From the NCBI GenBank assembly GCA_947175535.1, contig CAMWNF010000010.1:1-38494 (forward strand): a stretch of DNA of 38,494 nucleotides, given 5' to 3'. Below, piece after piece: positions 15,772 to 24,257 of the stretch; position 1 is the stretch's first letter; each line of letters opens with the position of its first letter. This DNA is from an uncultured Bacteroidales bacterium. GTDB taxonomy: Bacteria > Bacteroidota > Bacteroidia > Bacteroidales > Muribaculaceae. A model generated the notes under the pieces. That model did no database searches, was not told where the DNA came from, and was given only the letters and a program-made list of their open reading frames with translations. The position numbers and the translations under genes were made by a program.

Positions 15772-16758
15772 ATGAAAGGTTATAAAATATCGATGTTGCT
15801 TTTTCCCGCTGTTTTAGCAGGAATTTGCGGGTGCAGCCAAAGCGGAACTTCAGATGTTGCGGTCGATTATGCCGATTTTGCGCGCTATGCCGCTGAGCTG
15901 GTTCTTAACAGAGACGTAGCTTCAGAAGAAGCGTTTTACAATGAAGTTGAATCTCATAAAGATGCTTTCAGAGCTATGGCTGAGGTTCTCGATATCGATT
16001 CGAATACTCCTCGCGATTGGACGCAGTTACTGGCTGTAAGAGGTTTTGCAAAAGACATCGACTCCATTTCACCAACTTCTCAACGAGTTGAAGATATGTT
16101 GGCTTATTTAATTCAAAAATCGGAGAACGAAGGAGTTAAATTGCCGGTCAAAAGATTTGCAAGCGTAATCTGGGGAAAGCCTCAAAGCATCATTTTCAAT
16201 GACAGCTGCATGCTGATAGCGTTTAACCATTATTTAGGCTCAGAACACCCCGCTTATGCTTCACTTGACAATTACAAGCGTCAATCAAAAACGGAGAATG
16301 CTATGACTTATGATATTGCCGAAGCACTTATGGCAACGCAATATCCTTATGTTAAATCAGAATCTTCGTCGGTCATCAACCGCTTGATTTATGAAGGTGC
16401 GTTAATTGAGGCTAAAATGCGATTGGTCAGAAACTCTTCACAAGCTGAAGCACTCGGATATTCAGATGAGCAATTGAAATGGCTTAAAGACAACGAAAAA
16501 GAAATATGGAATAAAATGGTCAGTTCAAAAATGCTGTTTGATAATTCAGCGACGTTGGCTGAGCGATTAGTGTCCCCTGCCCCTTTCACGGCTCCTCTGT
16601 CGACTGATACGCCCGGACGTGCAGGAAGATTCATAGGCCATAATATCGTTAAAAAATACATTGAAACAAATCCGAATATCAAGGTTTCCGATTTATTAAA
16701 ACCGGAGTTCTATAATAAGTCCAATCCCCTGGCTGATATCCCATATACTGGAAACTAA
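15772..16758 (+). CDS. GldB-like lipoprotein
   Basis: A 328-residue lipoprotein resembling GldB, first known from gliding motility in Bacteroidota but present in many non-gliding members with unknown role. I prefer the ATG at 15772, which gives MKGYKISMLLFPAVLAGICGC with the lipid-carrying Cys21; the ATG at 15751 would add seven residues. The family signature is seen in FNDSCMLIAFNHYLGSEHP, in MTYDIAEALMATQYPY and in DTPGRAGRFIGHNIVKKYI, which resemble the shared core of GldB and DUF2268 zinc-protease-like proteins, but no intact HExxH is present. It leads the thioredoxin-like gene by 91 bases. Confidence 0.8.
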   Translation: MKGYKISMLLFPAVLAGICGCSQSGTSDVAVDYADFARYAAELVLNRDVASEEAFYNEVESHKDAFRAMAEVLDIDSNTPRDWTQLLAVRGFAKDIDSISPTSQRVEDMLAYLIQKSENEGVKLPVKRFASVIWGKPQSIIFNDSCMLIAFNHYLGSEHPAYASLDNYKRQSKTENAMTYDIAEALMATQYPYVKSESSSVINRLIYEGALIEAKMRLVRNSSQAEALGYSDEQLKWLKDNEKEIWNKMVSSKMLFDNSATLAERLVSPAPFTAPLSTDTPGRAGRFIGHNIVKKYIETNPNIKVSDLLKPEFYNKSNPLADIPYTGN

Positions 16759-16849
16759 CGAGTCCTTTTCAGAAACTTTTTAGCTCTATAAACGTTGTTA
16801 TATCATAACAGACAGCCATATAGAGGTTGGCTGATAAAGTTGTAGAGTG

Positions 16850-17341
16850 ATGAAAAAAACAATACTTATATTATCTTTATTTATAGGACTTCTGGTTACT
16901 TCATCCGGTTTCAACAAAACGAGTCTTAATACGTCCATAGGTAAAGAGCTTCCGGAAATCGCCTGTGATGAAATCAATAAAGCTCTTGAACAATGTGAAC
17001 GAGACGGTAAATATGTCCTGATAAATTTCTGGTCAACTACTGACGGCAGTTCACGCCAGACAGTCAATGATTACACGACATGGCTTAAAACACACGGAAA
17101 TAACAAAATAGACTTACTTGCAGTCAATTTCGATAAATCTGAACGATTGTTTAAGGAAATAGTTAGACGAGACGGGTTGAATGATGAAATGCAGTTTAAT
17201 GTATCAGGTAATCAGGCACGGCAGATTATGGATGAATTTCATCTTGAAAAAGGTTATGGCTCATTGCTTGTCAGTCCGTCAGGTCAGATAGTCTATCACA
17301 ATCCGACCCGTGAAGATTTAAGCCGTATAACCGGCGTATGA
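16850..17341 (+). CDS. Secreted thioredoxin-fold protein lacking the CxxC motif
   Basis: A 163-residue protein with a signal peptide (MKKTILILSLFIGLLVTSSG), so it acts outside the cytoplasm. KYVLINFWSTTDGSSRQTVN aligns with the TlpA/ResA thioredoxin active-site segment, where FWATWCGPCR is expected; both catalytic cysteines are replaced, by Asp65 and Ser68. GSLLVSPSGQIVYHNP near the end matches the cis-Pro side of the fold. It therefore cannot do dithiol exchange and may be a binding or scaffold protein. A GTG at 16847 could also serve as start, but the ATG at 16850 is preferred. It probably shares a transcript with the GldB-like gene. Confidence 0.75.
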   Translation: MKKTILILSLFIGLLVTSSGFNKTSLNTSIGKELPEIACDEINKALEQCERDGKYVLINFWSTTDGSSRQTVNDYTTWLKTHGNNKIDLLAVNFDKSERLFKEIVRRDGLNDEMQFNVSGNQARQIMDEFHLEKGYGSLLVSPSGQIVYHNPTREDLSRITGV

Positions 17342-17347
17342 CGCATG

Positions 17348-18307
17348 TCACGCAAGATTACCGGAAGCATGTTCTTCGGTATGCATCGGTTGTTCGCGAT
17401 GATTATGAGCTTTCCATCCCGGGTCATCGACATTCATTTTCACTTTGACTTCGTCAAATCCTTTGCCATAGACACCGTTGACATTTGCTTGGGTGATAAA
17501 CGCATCGCTGTCGATTGATTTTATTATGCGGAATATTGTAACAGATTCTATCTTACGGCACATGACGAGAAGGACTTTAACTTCCTGTTTGCTGTACCAC
17601 CCTGTACCGTTGAGGACTGTGCACCCGCGGTTCGCCTCATTATTGATAGCCGTCGCAATCTCGCGCCAATGCGGTGAGAAAATTGTGAACTGAACTGCCT
17701 GACGGTTGGTGTTTATAACGAGGTCTGCCATATATGATACGAGGAACAGAACGACGAAACCATACACAACCTTATCTATATTATGGAAAAGGAGGAAAGA
17801 CGATGAAATTATGAAGAAGTCAGTATAAAGCATCATTCGACCTACACTGACATTGGAATGCTTTGACACCATTGCCGCTACAATATCAGTTCCACCGCTG
17901 CTACCGTTATGGACAAATGTAAGGCCTATTCCCAGACCACACATTATACCACCGATTACTATGTTCATAACCGGTTCACTTGTCAGCGGAGCATTGAAAA
18001 GCGGTTGGAATATGCCGACAAAGACTGAAATCATTGTCGCGCCATAAATTGTGCCTACAACGAACTGTCTGCCTACAACTTTATAAGCAATCGCCAATAA
18101 TATGAGATTTAATGCATATTGCGATATTGCGACGGGGAGTCCGGTAAGGAAGTATATCAAAGTGCCGACACCGGCAAGACCACCAATCACGACTTTCTCA
18201 GGAAGAATGAAAGCACAGAAACCTAATGCATATAATGCTACGCCGAATGTGATGAAAAAGTAATCTTTGGTCGTACGCCAAAGTTGATTTCTTGAAACTC
18301 CCTTCAT
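17348..18307 (-). CDS. YitT-family membrane protein
   Basis: A 319-residue protein with six or seven membrane segments between residues 15 and 200, followed by a cytosolic DUF2179 domain (FTIFSPHWREIATAIN to VYGKGFDEVKVK). GGLAGVGTLIYFLTGLP and FVHNGSSGGTDIVAAMVSKH are the conserved YitT loops. The transported substrate of this family is not established. The tail holds several His and Glu residues (HNHREQPMHTEEHA), which may bind metal; this is weak, yet the divergent neighbour is zinc-uptake znuA. The gene ends 7 bases from the thioredoxin-like gene, convergently. Confidence 0.88.
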   Translation of the reverse strand: MKGVSRNQLWRTTKDYFFITFGVALYALGFCAFILPEKVVIGGLAGVGTLIYFLTGLPVAISQYALNLILLAIAYKVVGRQFVVGTIYGATMISVFVGIFQPLFNAPLTSEPVMNIVIGGIMCGLGIGLTFVHNGSSGGTDIVAAMVSKHSNVSVGRMMLYTDFFIISSSFLLFHNIDKVVYGFVVLFLVSYMADLVINTNRQAVQFTIFSPHWREIATAINNEANRGCTVLNGTGWYSKQEVKVLLVMCRKIESVTIFRIIKSIDSDAFITQANVNGVYGKGFDEVKVKMNVDDPGWKAHNHREQPMHTEEHASGNLA

Positions 18308-18333
18308 GATGAAACAATGATTTTTTTGACGTG

Positions 18334-18341
18334 CAAATATA
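18334..18341 (-). promoter_or_regulatory. -7 box upstream of the YitT gene
   Basis: TATATTTG on the minus strand, 27 bases before the start codon, matches TAnnTTTG. It lies 42 bases from the divergent znuA -7 box, so one regulator could affect both. Confidence 0.45.
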
Positions 18342-18383
18342 CGATGTTTCTATGATATGATATGCGATACGACTAAAAAATCT

Positions 18384-18391
18384 TAACTTTG
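18384..18391 (+). promoter_or_regulatory. -7 box upstream of znuA
   Basis: TAACTTTG matches TAnnTTTG and lies 18 bases before the preferred ATG at 18410. No Zur-like palindrome was recognised in the divergent region. Confidence 0.5.
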
Positions 18392-18409
18392 CATTCAAAT
18401 ATTTCATCG

Positions 18410-19270
18410 ATGAATAAAACTGCAATATATTTTTTTTCTGCTGCACTTATCCTGATTGTTGCGGGATGCTCCGGTAATAGCATGCAAGAGGCAAAACCAT
18501 CGATAGCGGTCAGCATTGAGCCGTTGCGCAATATTGCCGAACAGATTGCCGGTAATGAATATGAAGTCGAAACAATTCTTGACCGTGGAGCTAATCCAGA
18601 GACCTTCGACCCGTCAATGAGCAGACGTGCAGCTGTAGATAAAAGCGTTGCATTTTTTACAATAGGAGCTTTCCCTTTTGAGGAAAAATTGACTTCATCC
18701 GCATCAGATAATATAAAGACCATTGATGTTTCAGAGGGTATTAGGCGTGTTTACGGGACGCATACTCACAGCAATGGTGCCGAATGTCACCATGAGGCAG
18801 ACCCGCACACATGGACTTCGCTGAAGAATGCAAAGATAATTGCGGGAAATATGGCGACAGCCTTATCTGAACTCAATCCTGTCAATTCTGAACTGTATAA
18901 ACATCGTCTTGACAGTCTGACTGATGTTATAGATGCCCTTGATAAAAAAATAGAATCTCAATTATCGGATATGCCTTCGCGTAGCTTTGCCATCTGGCAT
19001 CCTTCGCTGAGTTATCTCGCCCGTGACTATCAACTGAAGCAGATTTCTGTCGGTCAAGAAAATAAAGAAGTATCGCCGCGAAGAATGAAAGAAGTACTCG
19101 AACAGGCTTCGTCAGAAGGTATCAGAGTGTTTTTCTTTCAAAAGGAATTCGACTCACGGCAGGCAATGACTATCAACGAACATCTTGGTTCTCGCCTCGT
19201 GGTCATTGATCCGCTTGATTATGACTGGATGCAACAAATACAAACAATAGCAGATGAACTCTCAAGATAA
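18410..19270 (+). CDS. znuA: Zinc/manganese ABC transporter substrate-binding lipoprotein, ZnuA-like
   Basis: A 286-residue cluster A-I binding protein that captures a divalent metal outside the inner membrane and delivers it to an ABC transporter. The start at 18410 gives a lipoprotein signal with LIVAGC and Cys20; a TTG at 18389 is less likely. VSIEPLRNIAEQIAG, NPETFDPS and FAIWHPSLSYLARDY are characteristic. A His-rich loop, THTHSNGAECHHEADPHTW, favours zinc rather than manganese. It overlaps znuC by 17 bases, so both are translated together. Confidence 0.9.
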   Translation: MNKTAIYFFSAALILIVAGCSGNSMQEAKPSIAVSIEPLRNIAEQIAGNEYEVETILDRGANPETFDPSMSRRAAVDKSVAFFTIGAFPFEEKLTSSASDNIKTIDVSEGIRRVYGTHTHSNGAECHHEADPHTWTSLKNAKIIAGNMATALSELNPVNSELYKHRLDSLTDVIDALDKKIESQLSDMPSRSFAIWHPSLSYLARDYQLKQISVGQENKEVSPRRMKEVLEQASSEGIRVFFFQKEFDSRQAMTINEHLGSRLVVIDPLDYDWMQQIQTIADELSR

Positions 19271-19943
19271 TCATCACCGACTGATTTCTCTCGCCAACAT
19301 CTCACTTGAACGCGAAGGACGACAGATACTGAATGACGTCAGCATGGACGTTCATGCAGGAGATTTCATCGCCATTACCGGTCCTAACGGTGGCGGAAAA
19401 ACAACGTTGCTCCGCGTAATGCTCAGATTGCTGAAGCCTGACAGCGGGAAAGTCGTATATTATAATGATAATGGTGACCGCCTGCGCATCGGTTATCTCC
19501 CACAGAAGAACATGATTGACTCTCATTTCCCGATTACGGTCAGAGAAGTGGTTTCATCGGGATTGTTGGGAGTTAAAGAAATGAATAAAAATGAGGTGTC
19601 GGCATATGTTGACGATACGCTGACGACTGTAGGTATGACCGAGCATCAGCATCAGCCTATAGGCGTACTGTCAGGGGGTCAATTGCAGAGGGCGCTTTTA
19701 GGCAGGGCGATAATTTCGAATCCTGATATTCTCGTCCTTGACGAGCCGTTGAGTTATATCGATAAGCGTTTTGAGGCGCGCTTTTATGACATCATTTCGG
19801 ACCTTAAAAAGTCCTCGACAATAGTGTTGGTCTCACATGAGATGACCACGCTTGCTGAAATGGCAAACCGTCATTTCATTGTTGATCATTCACTTCATGA
19901 ATGCACGGCACACCATCATTACGTCAGAAGTGAATGCCAATAA
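19254..19943 (+). CDS. znuC: Metal ABC transporter ATP-binding protein, ZnuC-like
   Basis: The 229-residue ATPase of the same uptake system, acting on the cytoplasmic side. Walker A is GPNGGGKTT, the Q-loop is around GYLPQKN, the signature is LSGGQLQRALLGRA and Walker B with the D-loop is ILVLDEPLSYID; the switch His is in LVSHEM. The C-terminal tail has several His and Cys residues (HECTAHHHYVRSEC), which could sense metal. A membrane permease (ZnuB) would be expected next, but the following gene is an unrelated acetyltransferase on the other strand. Confidence 0.92.
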   Translation: MNSQDNHHRLISLANISLEREGRQILNDVSMDVHAGDFIAITGPNGGGKTTLLRVMLRLLKPDSGKVVYYNDNGDRLRIGYLPQKNMIDSHFPITVREVVSSGLLGVKEMNKNEVSAYVDDTLTTVGMTEHQHQPIGVLSGGQLQRALLGRAIISNPDILVLDEPLSYIDKRFEARFYDIISDLKKSSTIVLVSHEMTTLAEMANRHFIVDHSLHECTAHHHYVRSECQ

Positions 19944-19950
19944 TTCCGGC

Positions 19951-20439
19951 TTATAACATCAGCTGATAATCAACCACGTCAAGAAAACGTCCGAATTTAT
20001 ACCCAACTTTACGGAAATGAGATACTTTCTCAAATCCAAGTTTTTCGTGAAATTCGCATGACTCCACATTTTCTGCAGTTATACATGCGATAAGTGTAAC
20101 ATATCCCCTTCGACGGCATTCATCAATCAAACGCTCCATCAATCGCTTACCAATTCCGCGATATTTAGCCTTTGGTGAGAGATAAATCGTAGTTTCAAGA
20201 GTCTTATCATAAGCCGCACGTTCTTTCCACGGATGAGCATAACAAAACCCTACTACTTCTCCATCCTCTTCACAGACATAATAAGGGTATGCATCGGCTA
20301 TTTTTATGATACGTTTTTGCATAGTTGATGCATCTAATATATCGATGTCAAAAGATATGGTTGTATCCTTGACATAGCTATTATATATTGCTGTGATGGT
20401 CTCTGCGTCAAACTCCGGATTTACTGACCTAATCAACAT
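19951..20439 (-). CDS. GNAT-family N-acetyltransferase, phosphinothricin acetyltransferase-like
   Basis: A 162-residue cytosolic acetyltransferase that moves acetyl from acetyl-CoA to an amine. IRSVNPEFDAETITAIYNSY at the N-terminus and SPKAKYRGIGKRLMERLIDE, which contains the acetyl-CoA pyrophosphate loop (R-G-I-G-K-R), match the phosphinothricin/methionine sulfoximine subgroup. GFEKVSHFRKVGYKFGRFLD at the end is also typical. The ATG at 20439 is preferred to an upstream in-frame start at 20481, which would run through the ppdK terminator. Natural substrates of this subgroup are often small amino-acid analogues; none can be named here. Confidence 0.87.
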   Translation of the reverse strand: MLIRSVNPEFDAETITAIYNSYVKDTTISFDIDILDASTMQKRIIKIADAYPYYVCEEDGEVVGFCYAHPWKERAAYDKTLETTIYLSPKAKYRGIGKRLMERLIDECRRRGYVTLIACITAENVESCEFHEKLGFEKVSHFRKVGYKFGRFLDVVDYQLML

Positions 20440-20451
20440 ATTATATTTTAA

Positions 20452-20491
20452 TAAAAAACAGTCTGCAATGTATTGCCACATCGCAGACTGT
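20452..20491 (-). terminator. Intrinsic terminator after ppdK
   Basis: In the minus direction a 14-base stem (20491-20478 with 20471-20458) with one mismatch is followed by six Ts. It lies 20 bases after the ppdK stop and just before the acetyltransferase start, so the latter depends on read-through or an unseen promoter. Confidence 0.85.
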
Positions 20492-20510
20492 TCAACTATC
20501 TAATTATGGT

Positions 20511-23225
20511 TCACTCTTCAATCGCAGCCTGGGCGGCAGCTACGCGGGCGATGGGCACGCGGAAGGGTGAGCAGCTGACGTAGTTCATGCCGAGTTTAGC
20601 ACAGAACTTAACCGATGAGGGTTCGCCGCCGTGTTCGCCGCAGATACCGACTTTGAGTTCGGGTTTCACGCTGCGACCTTTTTCAACACCCATACGAACG
20701 AGCTGACCTACGCCTTCCTGGTCGAGAACTTCGAAGGGGTCTGTCTTGATGATGCCGTGTTCTTTGTAGAATTTCAAGAACTTGGGAGCATCGTCGCGAG
20801 AGAAACCGAAGGTCATCTGAGTGAGGTCGTTAGTACCGAATGAGAAGAAGTCGGCAACGGTAGCGATTTCGTTAGCTGTGAGTGCTGCACGAGGAACTTC
20901 AATCATTGTGCCGACGAGATAAGGAATTGACTGTCCTTTTTCTTCGAATACTTTGGCAGCTGTAACGTTAATCACATTAGCCTGATGCTGGATTTCTTTG
21001 AGTGAACCAACAAGAGGTATCATGATTTCGGGATGAACATCGATGCCGCGAGCCTTGCATGCGAGGGCAGCTTCGATAATTGCGCGGGTCTGCATCTCGG
21101 TGATTTCGGGATATGTGATGCCGAGACGGCAACCACGGTGACCGAGCATGGGGTTGAATTCTTCGAGGCTGTCAACTTTTGCTTTAACTTCAGCAAGTGA
21201 AATGCCCATCTTGTCGGCAAGTTCTTTCTGAGTAGCAGTCTGATGAGGAACGAATTCGTGCAACGGGGGATCAAGGAGACGGATAGTAACACCGAAGCCG
21301 TCCATAGCTTCAAAGATACCTTCGAAGTCGCCACGCTGCATCGGCAGCAATTTAGCGAGAGCGGCACGACGACCGTCTTCGTCTGATGCAAGAATCATCT
21401 CGCGGACAGCATCGATGCGGTCACCTTCGAAGAACATGTGTTCCGTACGGCAGAGACCGATGCCCTGTGCACCGAAATGACGAGCCTGTTTAGCGTCGCG
21501 GGGTGAATCGGCATTAGTGCGGACAAGTGTCTTGGTGTATTTGGCTGCGAGGTTCATGATTGCGCCGAAATCGCCGCCGAGTTCGGGTTCGGTAGTGGGC
21601 ACCTGACCGTCGTACACTTCGCCTGTAGAACCATTGAGAGAAATCCAATCACCTTCTTTATATGTCTTGCCGCCCATTTCGACGGTTTTTTCTTTGTAGT
21701 CGACTTTGATTTCACCTGCACCGGATACACAGCATTTACCCATGCCGCGGGCAACAACGGCAGCGTGTGAAGTCATACCGCCACGCATAGTGAGGATGCC
21801 CTGGGCAACTGCCATACCGCGGAGGTCTTCAGGTGAAGTCTCGATACGGACAAGAACAACTTTGCGTTTCTTTTCAGCCCATGCTTCAGCTTCGTCAGCT
21901 GAGAATACAATCTGACCGGCAGCAGCACCGGGAGATGCGGGAAGACCTTTGGCAACGACTTTGGCACGCTTCAACGCGCTCTTGTCGAACACGGGGTGAA
22001 GGAGTTCGTCGAGTTTCTGAGGTTCCATGCGCATGAGGACGGTCTTTTCGTCGATTTCGCCAGCACGGAGCAAATCCATGGCGATTTTCACCATAGCCGC
22101 ACCTGTACGCTTACCGTTACGGGTCTGGAGCATCCAAAGCTTACCGTCCTGAATAGTGAACTCCATGTCCTGCATATCTTTATAGTAGTCTTCGAGACGA
22201 TCGGCGATAGCGAAAAGTTCCTGAGCGCAAACGGGCATTGATTCTTCGAGAGAAGGATATTTAGAAGCACGTTCTTCTTCGCTGATACCCTGAAGGGCTG
22301 CCCAGCGGCGTGAACCTTCGATTGTAATCTGCTGAGGTGTGCGGATGCCGGCAACGACGTCTTCGCCCTGAGCGTTGATGAGGTATTCACCGTTGAAGAT
22401 GTCTTCGCCTGTAGCAGCGTCACGGCTGAATGCAACACCTGTTGCGGAGTTATCACCCATGTTACCGTAAACCATAGCCTGAACATTGACTGCAGTACCC
22501 CACTCTTCGGGTATCTGGTTCATGCGACGGTAGAGGATTGCTCGTTCGTTCATCCAGCTGTCGAACACAGCGCAGATACCGCCCCAGAGCTGTTCCCATG
22601 CACTGTCGGGGAAATCTTTACCGGTAAATTCTTTTACAGCACCTTTGAAAAGCTTAACAAGGTTCTTGAGATCGTCGACGTCAAGTTCTGTATCGAGTTT
22701 AACGCCTTTTTCTTCTTTAACCTTGTCCATAATTTCCTCGAAGGGGTCAATGTCGGTCTTGCTCTTCGGCTTCATGCCGAGAACAACGTCACCGTACATC
22801 TGAACGAAACGACGGTAGCTGTCCCAAGCGAAACGTGGGTTGCCGCTTTTCTTTGCAAGAGACTCAACAGTTGCGTCGTTCATGCCGAGGTTGAGGACTG
22901 TATCCATCATACCGGGCATCGAAGCGCGGGCACCCGAACGAACCGACACCAACAGAGGGTTGGCAGGATCATCGAATTTTTTGCCCGTAAGTTCCTCTAC
23001 ATGGGCTATAGCTTTTTCAACGTCATTTTTTAGACGTTTTACAACCTCTTCTTTTCCATACTGGGTATACTCTGTGCAGACTTCAGTTGTGATAGTGAAG
23101 CCGGGAGGCACGGGCATTCCCAAGAGATTCATTTCTGCGAGGTTAGCGCCTTTGCCACCGAGAAGGTTTCTCATCTCGGCATTGCCTTCCGCCTTACCGT
23201 CACCGAAGGTATAAACTCTTTTCAT
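20511..23225 (-). CDS. ppdK: Pyruvate, phosphate dikinase
   Basis: This cytosolic enzyme interconverts pyruvate, ATP and phosphate with PEP, AMP and pyrophosphate, and serves glycolysis or gluconeogenesis in many anaerobes. At 904 residues it is full length. The N-terminal ATP-grasp part starts with LLGGKGANLAEMNLLGMPVPPGFT; the mobile His domain has GGMTSHAAVVARGMGKCCVSG, with the phosphorylated His; the C-terminal PEP/pyruvate barrel ends with VGICGEHGGEP, containing the catalytic Cys. Codon use is strongly biased to C- and G-ending codons, consistent with high expression. It stands alone, with its own promoter and terminator. Confidence 0.98.
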   Translation of the reverse strand: MKRVYTFGDGKAEGNAEMRNLLGGKGANLAEMNLLGMPVPPGFTITTEVCTEYTQYGKEEVVKRLKNDVEKAIAHVEELTGKKFDDPANPLLVSVRSGARASMPGMMDTVLNLGMNDATVESLAKKSGNPRFAWDSYRRFVQMYGDVVLGMKPKSKTDIDPFEEIMDKVKEEKGVKLDTELDVDDLKNLVKLFKGAVKEFTGKDFPDSAWEQLWGGICAVFDSWMNERAILYRRMNQIPEEWGTAVNVQAMVYGNMGDNSATGVAFSRDAATGEDIFNGEYLINAQGEDVVAGIRTPQQITIEGSRRWAALQGISEEERASKYPSLEESMPVCAQELFAIADRLEDYYKDMQDMEFTIQDGKLWMLQTRNGKRTGAAMVKIAMDLLRAGEIDEKTVLMRMEPQKLDELLHPVFDKSALKRAKVVAKGLPASPGAAAGQIVFSADEAEAWAEKKRKVVLVRIETSPEDLRGMAVAQGILTMRGGMTSHAAVVARGMGKCCVSGAGEIKVDYKEKTVEMGGKTYKEGDWISLNGSTGEVYDGQVPTTEPELGGDFGAIMNLAAKYTKTLVRTNADSPRDAKQARHFGAQGIGLCRTEHMFFEGDRIDAVREMILASDEDGRRAALAKLLPMQRGDFEGIFEAMDGFGVTIRLLDPPLHEFVPHQTATQKELADKMGISLAEVKAKVDSLEEFNPMLGHRGCRLGITYPEITEMQTRAIIEAALACKARGIDVHPEIMIPLVGSLKEIQHQANVINVTAAKVFEEKGQSIPYLVGTMIEVPRAALTANEIATVADFFSFGTNDLTQMTFGFSRDDAPKFLKFYKEHGIIKTDPFEVLDQEGVGQLVRMGVEKGRSVKPELKVGICGEHGGEPSSVKFCAKLGMNYVSCSPFRVPIARVAAAQAAIEE

Positions 23226-23295
23226 TGATTAAGTAATTGATTAGTTATTAGGTGTATAAATAATGTTTTTGTGTTGGTTATGAGACCACAGCCGG

Positions 23296-23326
23296 AGATA
23301 TACTGTGATATCTTTTTGCAAAGGTA
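23296..23326 (-). promoter_or_regulatory. ppdK -7 box with an inverted repeat at the transcription start
   Basis: TACCTTTG on the minus strand (23326-23319) matches TAnnTTTG. Immediately downstream, AGATAT and ATATCT (23296-23301 and 23308-23313) form a 6-6-6 inverted repeat covering about +1 to +18, a possible operator. The leader would be about 90 bases. Confidence 0.45.
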
Positions 23327-23382
23327 AAATATTTATTACAATAAATAAAAATAATCGCTTAAAATTTACCTTTAATAATCCC

Positions 23383-23408
23383 GCATTAACAATGATGATT
23401 GTCAACGC
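23383..23408 (-). terminator. Possible terminator after the nitrilase gene
   Basis: An 11-base stem with two G-T pairs and a CATC loop lies about 45 bases after the nitrilase stop. It has no clear T tract, so the call is weak. Confidence 0.3.
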
Positions 23409-23450
23409 ATTTCATCTGTCAAGGGATTCGACTGTGATTGTGATGACCGT

Positions 23451-24245
23451 TTATGGCTTTATTTCGAAAGCGTCACTGTCAGCCCACGCGGAAAAATCAG
23501 AACGCCAGCGTTCTAATGCATCTCTTTCAAGCGTGACATATTCAACTGCGCTTCCGGAAGCGTGTTCAGCCTCTATTTCTTTACCACAGAAGTCAAACGC
23601 TAACGATAAATTATCATAACATCCGAATTTATCTTCTCCACTACGGTTTACACCGATTACATATGCTTGATTTTCAATAGCGCGCGCAATAAGCAAGTGG
23701 CGCCATGCATATTCTCTCGAATTGGGCCAATTGGCAGGTACGGTCAACAAATCGTATTTTAAGCCGACGTTACGGCACCACACGGGGAAACGTAAATCGT
23801 AACACACTGCTACTGCAATATTCCAGCCTCGATAACGAACGACCGGCAGAATCGCTTCTCCTTTTACAAGAATTTTAGCTTCAGAACTCATCGAGAATAA
23901 ATGCCGCTTGTCATAGAACGTTTCGTCTCCTGAAGGTTCGATAAAGAACGCCCGGTTAAAAATCGACGAGCCCGTGCGGGCGAGATAGCTGCCTGCGACA
24001 GCCACATTGTATTGTGCGGCAATACCTCGAAGCATACTTATCGTCATTCCTCCGTTTGTTTCAGCTAACTCCTGCATGCGGTCATTGTTTGACGTGAAAC
24101 CGGTCGAGAACAATTCCGGAAGCACGAGTAAATCAGTATCGGAATCAAGATTACCGATACAAGCCTTCAATCGGTTGATATTCTCATTCTTATCGCCTGC
24201 AGTTATATCGAGCGAGGCAATGGCAACTTTCAGTTTGTTCGACAT
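23451..24245 (-). CDS. Carbon-nitrogen hydrolase, omega-amidase-like
   Basis: A 264-residue nitrilase-superfamily enzyme, cytosolic. The catalytic Glu44 (VLPELFSTGF), Lys113 (YDKRHLFSM) and Cys148 (AVCYDLRFPVW) are all in place. The sequence around them matches the YafV/Nit2 group, which hydrolyses 2-oxoglutaramate and 2-oxosuccinamate and so salvages the products of glutamine transamination; WFAW-like details cannot be checked and some relatives act on deaminated glutathione. It is the last gene of the thrC unit, 12 bases after the acyltransferase. Confidence 0.88.
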   Translation of the reverse strand: MSNKLKVAIASLDITAGDKNENINRLKACIGNLDSDTDLLVLPELFSTGFTSNNDRMQELAETNGGMTISMLRGIAAQYNVAVAGSYLARTGSSIFNRAFFIEPSGDETFYDKRHLFSMSSEAKILVKGEAILPVVRYRGWNIAVAVCYDLRFPVWCRNVGLKYDLLTVPANWPNSREYAWRHLLIARAIENQAYVIGVNRSGEDKFGCYDNLSLAFDFCGKEIEAEHASGSAVEYVTLERDALERWRSDFSAWADSDAFEIKP

Positions 24246-24257
24246 ATCGGCATTTTC

